From contig LT636125.1 in assembly GCA_900128565.1 (NCBI GenBank), forward strand, positions 1-15,194: a stretch of DNA of 15,194 nucleotides. The letters are read 5' to 3'. The translations under genes and the position numbers were made by a program. Positions 6,615-15,194 of this stretch are shown piece after piece (position 1 is the first letter of the stretch; every line of letters begins with the position of its first letter). The notes beneath the pieces are model-generated. The model was not told where the DNA came from, made no database searches, and worked only from the letters and a program-made list of their open reading frames with translations. Source of the stretch: Stramenopiles sp. TOSAG23-6 (lineage: Eukaryota; Sar).

Positions 6615-7424
6615 CAAATGTTTGTCAAAATTGGATCAAACTTGAATGTACGTTTTAATCTAAAATTCGAAAAAATATATAAGTTCAAACTGTAAATGAA
6701 AAATTTTTTTTTTTTAGTTTGAAATTATTTTGAAAGTTTGAAATTATTTTTGAAAATGTACATCGTGTCATCGACATCTACTCAGAAAATAACTGGAATG
6801 TTTTTATGATCCATCAGATTATTATGATTCAAATTTATAAAATGAATACAAAAATATTATTTTGGTGAATTTTTTAGGTATGAAATCTCTTACAAAAAAA
6901 AAAGTAAATAAATTTGAAATTAAAAAAAAATAAACAAACCTAAAAATATTAATAGGTTTGTCCCATTATAAAAACAACGATACAACAAAAAAAATAATGT
7001 TAAAATGTAGTACAAGTAGTTATAACTAGCTAGTATATTATATACTCATTCAGAAATCGTTCCGACTTTGAAACCATAACCATACTTTGATTTTTTTTGT
7101 ACTAAAATATTAAATCGTATAAACTTTCTACGAGTATTGTGTGATAGTCAGTTTGGATTCCAAAAAAAATATTTTTAATTTTTTTCTCCACTTTTTCGAA
7201 GTTAAGTGAAAATTAACCTAGGGTTGGGTTTCAAATATTTTTTCCCAACATTTTAGGCTCTATAGTAGTCAATCTGTACCTAAGCCCAAAAGGAGTATTC
7301 ATTTGAGAACAAAACAAAATGTGCAATTTTTGAAAAACAAAAAAATAGAATTGAAATTAATAAACTCGTGACGATTAGAACGTCAAAAAAAACGCTCAAA
7401 ATGTATCAAAAAAGAAAAAATGAG

Positions 7425-7490
7425 GTACCACGAATTAACGGGTACCCCGAGATATAAAATACGTTTATTCAAAAAAACTCTATCGTTCCG
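7425..7490 (-). CDS. Possible exon fragment with a ClpP-like peptide (weak)
   Basis: The minus strand contains NDRVFLNKRILYLGVPVNS, which resembles the start of the ClpP fold (pattern: hydrophobic, RI-hydrophobic-LG-x-P-V/I-N/D). It follows a possible acceptor, TTTCTTTGGCAG (G at 7491), downstream of the central CTAAC motif, so it could be the exon after that intron. No further ClpP motif (serine or histidine active-site region) was found in the remaining bases. Chance similarity is quite possible. Confidence 0.22.
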
Positions 7491-7543
7491 CTGCCAAAGA
7501 AATTGCAAGATAGTATAATACAATATTTCAAAAAATTGAATCG

Positions 7544-7597
7544 GTTAGGTACAAAATTTCGTACGAAAAAAAAAAAAAAAAAAAAAAAGAAAAAAAA
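7544..7597 (-). other. Central copy 4 of the intron element, cut by the palindrome junction
   Basis: On the minus strand an A/T homopolymer leads into the exact 16-nt core (7549-7564) and CTAAC (7544-7548). After that, TTTTTTGAAATATT resembles the tail of intron 2 in the zinc-finger gene. The donor side is missing because the duplication axis at 7597/7598 falls inside its T-run. Confidence 0.6.
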
Positions 7598-8827
7598 TTT
7601 TTTTTCTTTTTTTTTTTTTTTTTTTTTTTCGTACGAAATTTTGTACCTAACCGATTCAATTTTTTGAAATATTGTATTATACTATCTTGCAATTTCTTTG
7701 GCAGCGGAACGATAGAGTTTTTTTGAATAAACGTATTTTATATCTCGGGGTACCCGTTAATTCGTGGTACCTCATTTTTTCTTTTTTGATACATTTTGAG
7801 CGTTTTTTTTGACGTTCTAATCGTCACGAGTTTATTAATTTCAATTCTATTTTTTTGTTTTTCAAAAATTGCACATTTTGTTTTGTTCTCAAATGAATAC
7901 TCCTTTTGGGCTTAGGTACAGATTGACTACTATAGAGCCTAAAATGTTGGGAAAAAATATTTGAAACCCAACCCTAGGTTAATTTTCACTTAACTTCGAA
8001 AAAGTGGAGAAAAAAATTAAAAATATTTTTTTTGGAATCCAAACTGACTATCACACAATACTCGTAGAAAGTTTATACGATTTAATATTTTAGTACAAAA
8101 AAAATCAAAGTATGGTTATGGTTTCAAAGTCGGAACGATTTCTGAATGAGTATATAATATACTAGCTAGTTATAACTACTTGTACTACATTTTAACATTA
8201 TTTTTTTTGTTGTATCGTTGTTTTTATAATGGGACAAACCTATTAATATTTTTAGGTTTGTTTATTTTTTTTTAATTTCAAATTTATTTACTTTTTTTTT
8301 TGTAAGAGATTTCATACCTAAAAAATTCACCAAAATAATATTTTTGTATTCATTTTATAAATTTGAATCATAATAATCTGATGGATCATAAAAACATTCC
8401 AGTTATTTTCTGAGTAGATGTCGATGACACGATGTACATTTTCAAAAATAATTTCAAACTTTCAAAATAATTTCAAACTAAAAAAAAAAAATTTTTCATT
8501 TACAGTTTGAACTTATATATTTTTTCGAATTTTAGATTAAAACGTACATTCAAGTTTGATCCAATTTTGACAAACATTTGTTCCAGAAGAATATATATTG
8601 TACCAAAATTCGATTCCAAAAGAATACATGTTGTACTAAAATTTGTATATAATATTGGATTATTTACAAAAATAAAATTAATTTTTAGAATTGTTTTTTC
8701 TTTAGATAACACCAAATATGTATATTTTTTTATTGTAAAGATTGAAAAGAAAAAAAAAATAAACATATCTAACAAAATCCAGATGCATAATTTCCAAAAG
8801 AATACACATTGTACCAAAATGGTTAGT
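7598..8827. other. Right-arm mirror of the AT-rich central stretch
   Basis: Reverse complement of 6368-7597. It contains the intron element on the plus strand (core 7631-7646, CTAAC 7647-7651), the ClpP-like peptide (about 7705-7770, plus), the 9-bp stem-loop (8234-8261), the 19-bp tandem pair (8441-8479) and the 28-bp repeats (8581-8608, 8614-8641, 8792-8819). No additional gene. Confidence 0.5.
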
Positions 8828-10664
8828 CTACCAATCAAATAATCCAAATACGTAAAGTAGGCCTGGGAGACCTCCACGACCAACACCATCATAACTGTCA
8901 ACCTTATAACTTTTATTTACAAAAAGAATTTTGTTCTCAATTCTATCAGATTTGATTTCTTTTTCCAATGAACTATACTGTTCTTTGAATCTGTCCACAT
9001 GAAATCCAACTGGATGAGTGACGAGAGTCATATAACACGATTTTGCCAATGTAGACAATGGATACGAATTATTCTTGAAAGCTGCGTCTTGTTGTTCCAT
9101 CAACATTGTACGAGCTGCAACAGAGTTTACGTTTCCAAAAGCGAGCATTATCTTTGCACATATTACTTTGGAAATGCAAAACTTTGCAAATCCTTGATCA
9201 AATTTAATGAGATCTGATGTCGGGCGAAGTGCACCTCCTTCACGTGGCATTCCATATGGATAAGACTTCGCAGTTCCCGTATAGGGAGATATATAATTCG
9301 TGTAGAGTTTTTGCCCGTCAACGCGAAAAAGAACCGCTGAAGATTTACGAGGCAGAGCACCATGCAGATTAAGGAAATTTTTCAAAACAGCTGGTGAAAC
9401 TGTGTCAAATTCCCCATTGGCGCCACCACTTCTTTTGAAACTTACAGCGTATTTTTCCTTTTTACTTAACGATTTTTTCAACACAGCGAATATTTCTTCA
9501 GGGAGCCTACTAAACATTGTACTACCATGTATTTTGAAAAAATATTTCAAAATAAAAAAATATTTCAAAATAAATTGTTAGGTACAAAATTTCGTACAAA
9601 AAAATATTCGAAATTGAAAAAAAAAATAAAACTTTCATCATCAAACTCGTTATTCTCATCCAAATCTTTGATTAAATCCAAACAAGTTTTTTCCGGAATT
9701 CGTAATTCCAAAAGCGTATATTCATTATTTTGATTCTCGCCAAGAATCATTTGAATCTTTTCGCTTTTAGGAACATACTTGCATTCCCGAAGTTGTTGTA
9801 GTGTCGGGTTTTTCCCATTGTCTACCATTGTGGGTTTTTCAACACGTTTAAGAATTGTAAAATCAACCCGATGTTTCTCAAACATAAAGGATTTTGCGTC
9901 GTTGATGAATGCTTCGATTGAAAGATTACTTTCAGAAGCAAGACGAGCAGTATCAGCATTGACAACACCATGAACAATGCCATCATATATTGTGAAATGT
10001 ATTTCAATTTTTATTGTTATGTTTTGNTNAGTACANAAAAAATNTTTTTTTGTTAGGTACAACTTTTACTACAAAAAAAACATACATGTATTTTTTCTTC
10101 TGAAGGAGAATGTTGCGCACCATAACAAAAAAATGAAATGCAATCGAAATTTGCAAAGCTGCAGAGACCGTATTCTGGGAGCACGATAGCACCACCATAC
10201 CATTGAGGAATCGGTTTTTGAATCGGTTCTTCCAACTTTCTCCGCTTTATCAAACGTACGACTTTGTCAACTTTGTTTGCGAATTTCTTTCTCATCTTTT
10301 TTAATATGTTTGTGAAACGATTTTTCTTGCTCTTTCTTTGAGTTTCAAGAGATTTTGCAAGGACGCAACATGAAGCCATGGGTATAGGACCCGTTTTATT
10401 ACTTAAGATAGCGTCCCGCATTGGGCAAGGTACATGGGGCGTTGTTTCATCAGCCTTTTTTACAATTGCTTTTGTACACGAGACATGGAAAGATCCTTGC
10501 TTACAATGGGCACACGTAATGTAGCCTTCAGCGTGATTGCCAATGCTAGAGGTTTTGAATTTCCTTTTTGACTCTTTGCCCTTTTCTTTCCTCTTTTCAA
10601 CCTCATCTGCTCGTTTTTGATCCCAAGTGTGTATCTGACAGAAGTCACACTTCCATTCAAACAT
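8828..10664 (-). CDS. Extended-PHD-like zinc-finger protein, mirror copy
   Basis: Exact reverse complement of the left-arm gene, with exon 1 at 10086-10664, intron 1 at 10027-10085, intron 2 at about 9522-9632 and the final exon ending at 8828. The four N in and beside intron 1 (10027, 10029, 10036, 10044) are reproduced, as is the phase problem between exons 2 and 3. It therefore adds no independent evidence about the gene model. Confidence 0.6.
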
Positions 10665-11210
10665 TTTGTTTATATGGCAGATTGGTACAAACTTTTGCCA
10701 ACGTTGACCAACGTTCGTTGGCGTTCGTTGGCCAACGTTCTTTTGAACATTTTTAGACACGTGTCGTTGATTTATTTACACGAAATTATAATTTATTTGA
10801 TTTTTTATTATTTCGATGTCAAAAAATGCTCAAAAAATGAAATGTCTTCAACCAATCAAGACCAATCAATGGTTAGTTCTTTTCATCAATAAAATATTTT
10901 TCCATTCATTTCTGATGCAACCACTTTGTGGGGCAACGACGCAGGCCAAGTGGTGGAAACACCTCCCGTCAACCGCGACCACTTGTTGGTCGCGCGGGGC
11001 GAGTAGGGTGGTTGCGTCAGAAGTGAAACTGGGTCATGCATTCACAAAGAACACAACCAGTGGGTCAACGCAACGCAACAACACACTCATAACCACCTAC
11101 TCTTTTACACTGCTGGAATAAAACAGATAACAAAACCAAAGGGTACATGTAGCCACAAAGGCTGCCTTACCTGTAACCACCATGGTTACATTGGTTTTGT
11201 TTGATGTTTA
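10665..11210. other. Right-arm mirror of the hairpin-rich non-coding stretch
   Basis: Contains the CCAACG palindrome cluster (10697-10739), CACGTG palindrome (10756-10765), paired CCAAT boxes (10851-10869), GC-rich nested inverted repeat (10907-11025) and the 73-bp inverted-repeat unit (11129-11201). No gene seen. Confidence 0.5.
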
Positions 11211-11429
11211 CCAATCTATGAAGGTTACGCTCTTCCTCATGCAATTAAGCGTCTCGATCTTGCTGGTCGTGACTTGACNGAGTTCATGATGAAGTGCCTC
11301 GCTGAAGAAGGTTACTCTTTCACCACAACTGCAGAACGTGAGATTGTTCGTGACATCAAGGAAAAACACTGCTACGTTGCTATGGACTATGATGCTGAAT
11401 TAAAATCAGCTTAATCTTCGTCTGACCTC
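11211..11429 (+). pseudogene. Actin fragment A, mirror copy, with in-frame TAA
   Basis: Same actin segment (PIYEGYALPHA to SSSDL) read on the plus strand, with the TAA at 11412-11414. This copy has a called C at 11273 where the left arm has N, the only difference between arms that I found. N at 11279 is shared. Confidence 0.88.
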
Positions 11430-11430
11430 C

Positions 11431-11577
11431 AACATCACACTTCATGATAGTTCGGTAGACTGTTGAATGGATTCCATCAGCTTCTTTACCCATGAATGAT
11501 GGTTGGAAGAGAAGCTCTAGGCACTTGAATTGACTTGCTCCAATGGTCACAATGTTTCCGTCAGGAAGCTCATATGT
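11431..11577 (-). pseudogene. Actin fragment B, mirror copy, inverted relative to fragment A
   Basis: Reverse complement of the left-arm YELPDG-to-MKCDV fragment, again pointing at fragment A across a junction near 11430. Confidence 0.85.
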
Positions 11578-11958
11578 CCAACACCAAAAGATCAAATTAT
11601 AACAAAAATAAGACTTATATAAACAAACGCAATGACCAAAGTATAACAAAGATTAATGCAGCTCACCAGGAGCAGCTGGATATCGTTAACCCAGGATATT
11701 AAAGTATAGACAGAGGTTCAATGCCCCCTAGAGACGGGGTTGTGCATCTTATTTTATTTTTTTGTCCCGCTTACAATCGGGTACCAAAAAAATAACCAAA
11801 AAAATAATAGTAGTAATAATAATAATTTACACAATATTAGCTTCAGCTATGAGTTTATTTATATACGCGTTCCAGTATATTTTACATTTTACATAAAATT
11901 CCACAAACTGCGAGTATTTCACACTCAGTGTCTACTTCATAAAAGACAATTCTATATT
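11578..11958. other. Right-arm mirror of the protease 3' flank
   Basis: Carries the reverse complements of the ATT microsatellite (about 11803-11829) and the distal AATAAA (11854-11859). No gene seen. Confidence 0.5.
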
Positions 11959-13986
11959 TTATTTTGCACAATCAGCGTACTTTTTCTTCCGACGTTTCTC
12001 CTTTTCAGCAAGCTTCTTCTTTGATTCTTCTTTCTTGATTACTTCATTTTTATGTTTTATTTGTGTTATTATCCTACGTAGGTCTTGGCGTAACCTTGCA
12101 GCATCTTGAGGTTCATATGCATTAGGTTTTAGAACTTTGTCAAAGCGTTTTTTTATCTTTAATTTACTCTCGCCTTTCGCCTTCATCTTTGACATATGTA
12201 AGGTTGCAACTGAAAGACGATCTAAGTCAGTTAAAAGTATTTCAACATTTTTACATACATATACTCCACAGTCACAAGAATTATCCTGTTGTGGCGACTT
12301 TGTAGTCGCAGCAAATATTTCTTTGATCGACAAACTAGTTTTGAGATTCTTTCTTGCTTTTAATTCAGAAGTCATATAATTAAATAATTGTTTTTTCACC
12401 TTTTGTAAACTATGACACATGAGAGAATCAAATAATGCAATTCCAAAGACAGGTTTATGAACGGTTGATTTTTTTTTGAAACGACCCATCATATTTCCTG
12501 GATTACAAATCACTGCAAGGCTCCAATGTAAACGCATATTGATCGGGAAAAAAAGAAAGTCATATGAAAATATATCAATATTTTTAGTCCAAGACTTCAC
12601 GTCTTCATAACAACCTTGAATAAGTCTCTTGAAAAAGTGAGAACTAAAAATGTAAACAGTTGCTTTTGACTTTTTTTTTTTCTTTTTTTGCTTTTTTTGT
12701 AAGCAATATCGAAGATAAAAATCAATGACATTATCATTGAGAAATTCACCGGGATCAAGGCGATCCATATCACCGTGTGTGAATGTAATAGAATCTCTCA
12801 CAGAATTTTCAGGTGCATATACTGTATAAACTTTATTGGGTTCTTCTCTAATGTGAGAGATATTTCTGCGCGCTAATCGTGTACTAGCACGAGTTGACCT
12901 GGAGGAAAGTATATTTGTATTCGATGTATCAATACTATATAAAGGAGATGTTTGGTCATTTTCAACATGAGTTTCTTTTTCTGTATCATTTGTGTACGAA
13001 TTCTTCAATGTACTGGTATCACTAACAGTTATAATCTTATATTCATACAACTTTTGTAGTAACGCGTAATCATTGCTACAAAGCAATTCCCGAGATTTTA
13101 CAAAGTCAATTACACTTAGTTGTATCTCTTCAAAATGGCAATTCTTATCTGATTTATCAAATGTCAATATTAAAGTGTTATATTTATCATCTAATGTTTT
13201 TTCACTTTGAAATACAGCAATATGATCATTATCACTAAAACCAGTTTCTTTCATATCAACCCACTTAATTTTGTATTCTTGAAGGCCATCACTTGTTGGC
13301 TCTGGTATTATGCGTACACCAGATAACGAAATTTCGAGAGAATAATTGTAATCAGCATTCGTATTGGCCTCGATGATTTCTTCTTCTGGTTCAATTTTCT
13401 TTATACATAAATTACAAAGTGCATCATTAAGTACGCCAGTATTATTTTCTTTTTCGTTATTTATACTATTTATAGGGAGGCACATAAAGTATGCTGATTT
13501 TACTGGTACTTGAAAACAAAGATCAACATTGTCCACATGTTGAACAATCTTTAATAGCTCAGACTGTGATAAGAGTGCACTACATTTATATCTCGCAGCT
13601 GATAATGGTGCACCTTTGAGACTTTCTCCGGTAATTTCAACATCATCGTCATCAGTGAATTCACAGCTACTACTACTATCTTCACTAGAGGAACAAAGAT
13701 CGAGTGCTGTATTAGAACTTCCGTGTGCATTTTTTTTACGTTTAGATCTCCTTGTATTTGTCGAATGTGAACTTTGATACTGATTAGAGGACGACTGTGA
13801 TATCTGAGCTTTTGGCGACTTTCGCTTATTTGAACTACTTGTACTTGTGGGAAACGATCTCATTTTACGGACATGTTCTTTGTCTTTGAACTTCTTCTTG
13901 GGATGTTCTTTGTCGAATATCTTGGCATGTTCATTGTCAAAACTCTTCTTTGCTTCTCTTTGGAAGCTCCTACCTCTCTTACTCAT
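11959..13986 (-). CDS. ULP2/SENP6-7-type SUMO protease, mirror copy
   Basis: Identical 675-residue reading frame on the minus strand, from ATG at 13984-13986 to the stop at 11959-11961, with the same His, Asp, Gln and Cys catalytic residues and the same lysine run. Not a diverged paralogue: no difference from the left copy was found. Confidence 0.92.
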   Translation of the reverse strand: MSKRGRSFQREAKKSFDNEHAKIFDKEHPKKKFKDKEHVRKMRSFPTSTSSSNKRKSPKAQISQSSSNQYQSSHSTNTRRSKRKKNAHGSSNTALDLCSSSEDSSSSCEFTDDDDVEITGESLKGAPLSAARYKCSALLSQSELLKIVQHVDNVDLCFQVPVKSAYFMCLPINSINNEKENNTGVLNDALCNLCIKKIEPEEEIIEANTNADYNYSLEISLSGVRIIPEPTSDGLQEYKIKWVDMKETGFSDNDHIAVFQSEKTLDDKYNTLILTFDKSDKNCHFEEIQLSVIDFVKSRELLCSNDYALLQKLYEYKIITVSDTSTLKNSYTNDTEKETHVENDQTSPLYSIDTSNTNILSSRSTRASTRLARRNISHIREEPNKVYTVYAPENSVRDSITFTHGDMDRLDPGEFLNDNVIDFYLRYCLQKKQKKKKKKSKATVYIFSSHFFKRLIQGCYEDVKSWTKNIDIFSYDFLFFPINMRLHWSLAVICNPGNMMGRFKKKSTVHKPVFGIALFDSLMCHSLQKVKKQLFNYMTSELKARKNLKTSLSIKEIFAATTKSPQQDNSCDCGVYVCKNVEILLTDLDRLSVATLHMSKMKAKGESKLKIKKRFDKVLKPNAYEPQDAARLRQDLRRIITQIKHKNEVIKKEESKKKLAEKEKRRKKKYADCAK

Positions 13987-14582
13987 ACTTAAATGCACTA
14001 TGGAACAGCAAAACAATGCCACTAAATATTATACTATTGAAATCTACAATTGAAAGTCTGTCAGCTCGGAATGTTTTGCCAAAGAGGTTCTATTTTNTGA
14101 TGTTTTTTTACTTTTTCCCTTGACCACCACAAAACCGAAAAAACCAATGTGCTGAGTTGACTTGCATCTTTGAAATCGATCAAACCCTAACCCTAGCGGC
14201 TCAGATCGATTGAAAACGCGCGAGATCTCCATCAGATTCTTCGAAGATCAATGATCATGATTCATGATGTTCATGATTATTGAATTATATATTCTATCGA
14301 TCGATGATCGATCCAAAAGGAAAAATCGAATCTCTTTATTTTACATTGTCATTCTTTATCTTGTTGACAGATAATCTGAAAATCGACAAAACGTCCATTT
14401 TGACTCGGAGTATTTGTGAGATATACTTCTTGGATTAACATTCGATTCCCAAAAATAACCGACAGACCATTCTTGCTATTTTGACAAAAAAAAATTCTCA
14501 GAGAGAGAGAGACAGATAAAATTTAGATAAAGTTGGTACTTTATAAATGAGCAATGCAGTCACTTTACATTATAAATGAGCA
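13987..14582. promoter_or_regulatory. Right-arm mirror of the divergent intergenic region
   Basis: Reverse complement of 613-1208, with the telomere-like AAACCCTAACCCT (14182-14194), the GATC/ATCGAT cluster (about 14296-14313), three TCATGAT heptamers (14255-14277), N at 14097 and the GA tract (14500-14512). Confidence 0.5.
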
Positions 14583-14597
14583 ATGCAGTCACTTTAC
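14541..14597 (+). repeat. 29-bp tandem duplication over the transporter start, mirror copy
   Basis: Same duplication as on the left arm. Here the functional-frame ATG is 14583-14585 and the duplicated out-of-frame ATG is 14554-14556. Confidence 0.85.
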
Positions 14598-15194
14598 GTT
14601 GCTCTCGGTATAGTATCCTTCACACAGGCTCTTCTTTCAAGTATATTTGGTGCATATTCAACTCGTATATTTAATGAAGTCTTTGGTCTTGAACCACTAG
14701 GTTTCACTGTAGCGCTCACGTGTTTTTCCTTGTAACTAATGCAGTCAACAATCCAATGATTGGAATATACCTCGACGTACAAATAAGAAAGAAAGTACAC
14801 TTGAAAACTTAAAACTCGCGTGTATTCAATAATTAGTAGTGGTTTCGGGCTTGTCTTTGTATTTGTAGTATTACCGTGGTATCAATGGGGAAATTCTGAC
14901 TCATCTTCACAAAGTGTATTAGCCATTCATTTCTTTTCTTCGCTTTTCTTTTTTGATTGTTTCTTTACTGCCTTTACACTTACTGAATCAGCGTTATCAG
15001 CAGAATGTACTACCTATTCTGAAACAAAACGAGCGTCATTGACACATTGGAGAACTTTATGTAGTGGAATTGGTGTTTTATTTGGGCTTCCATTAGCTGA
15101 AGTTGCATGTATGTTTTATTTTTTTTCAAATTCTAAAAATTTTTTTTCGTACGAAATTTTGTACCTAACAATTTTTTTAGATTTTTTTTTGAAA
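14583..15194 (+). CDS. MFS_2/GPH-like transporter 5' part, mirror copy
   Basis: The gene read on the plus strand: exon 14583-15108, intron 15109-15180 (GTATGT to TAG, with CTAAC at 15165-15169), next exon from 15181 to the window end. The same frame changes occur at the T5 run 14723-14727 and the A4 runs near 14804-14814, as expected if both arms come from one consensus sequence. Confidence 0.75.

Larger units (their letters stand above)
6368..7597. other. AT-rich gene-poor stretch up to the fold-back point
   Basis: I see no convincing complete gene. Contents: the 28-bp repeats, a 19-bp tandem pair AGTTTGAAATTATTTTGAA (6716-6734, 6735-6754), a perfect 9-bp stem ACAAACCTA/TAGGTTTGT with a 10-nt loop (6934-6961), ACTAGCTAGT (7025-7034) overlapping GTATATTATATAC (7033-7045), a weak ClpP-like peptide on the minus strand (about 7425-7490), and the central intron element (7544-7597). 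Homopolymer A/T runs are frequent. Confidence 0.5.
1..15194. repeat. Near-perfect inverted duplication spanning the whole window
   Basis: Left arm 1-7597 and right arm 7598-15194 are reverse complements with no spacer; the centre is A8 (7590-7597) followed by T8 (7598-7605). Every open reading frame on one arm has an exact mirror on the other at 15195-x. Ambiguous bases mirror too (1098/14097, 3916/11279, 5151/10044, 5159/10036, 5166/10029, 5168/10027), except that N at 3922 faces C at 11273. Palindromes of this length without a spacer are very unstable and rare, so an assembly or library fold-back is the leading explanation. Natural palindromic amplicons, such as the rDNA molecules of slime moulds and ciliates, are the alternative. 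Confidence 0.98.

Noticed and set aside
6294-6695. 133-codon open frame as an independent membrane protein
   Set aside because: Its first part overlaps the zinc-finger exon in another frame, and the rest is low-complexity F/I/Y/K sequence expected from AT-rich DNA. Only the ILLE repeats in it seem meaningful.
1-15194. Two diverged paralogous gene clusters in opposite orientation
   Set aside because: The arms show no substitutions at all, even in homopolymers and non-coding DNA, so this is a duplicate of one sequence rather than an old gene duplication.
1-15194. CRISPR array, bacterial operon, phage or plasmid features
   Set aside because: No regularly spaced repeats, ribosome-binding sites or operon-like packing; the genes and introns are eukaryotic.

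Overview
The window is a head-to-head inverted duplication. Positions 1-7597 and 7598-15194 are reverse complements of each other, with no spacer, meeting at an A8/T8 junction. I found one difference: an N at 3922 faces a called C at 11273. Every feature therefore occurs twice, at x and at 15195-x. The symmetry is centred exactly on the window, six of the seven ambiguous left-arm bases are mirrored, and the same apparent homopolymer frameshifts occur in both arms. A fold-back or assembly artefact is thus the simplest explanation, although palindromic amplicons do exist in protists. The real information content is about 7.6 kb.

The DNA is nuclear and eukaryotic: AT-rich, standard genetic code, GT-AG introns with a CTAAC branch-point motif before a T-rich acceptor, and genes for a SUMO protease, an MFS transporter and actin. 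The actin pieces are divergent and remind me of rhizarian or foraminiferan actins. That placement rests on memory and is weak.

Left arm, in order: (1) the 5' part of an MFS_2/GPH-like transporter on the minus strand (1-612), with a 72-nt intron and two compensating frameshifts; (2) a divergent intergenic region (613-1208) rich in GATC, ATCGAT and ATCATGA; (3) an intact, intronless ULP2/SENP6-7-type SUMO protease (1209-3236); (4) a broken actin relic whose two adjacent segments lie in opposite orientation (3618-3984); (5) a GC-richer, hairpin-rich stretch and a palindrome-rich upstream region (3985-4530); (6) a multi-exon gene with an extended-PHD-like zinc finger and an unrecognised C-terminal region (4531-6367); (7) a gene-poor AT-rich stretch (6368-7597) with a 28-bp repeat family, a weak ClpP-like peptide on the minus strand, and at the fold-back point a further copy of an intron element.

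The most interesting biological signal is that element: a core (GTACGAAATTTTGTAC) followed directly by the branch motif CTAAC. It recurs in three predicted introns of two unrelated genes and again at the centre, suggesting an intron family of common origin (introner-like). The genes show no obvious shared pathway. The protease (SUMO) and the zinc-finger protein (chromatin-type fold) are both plausibly nuclear.
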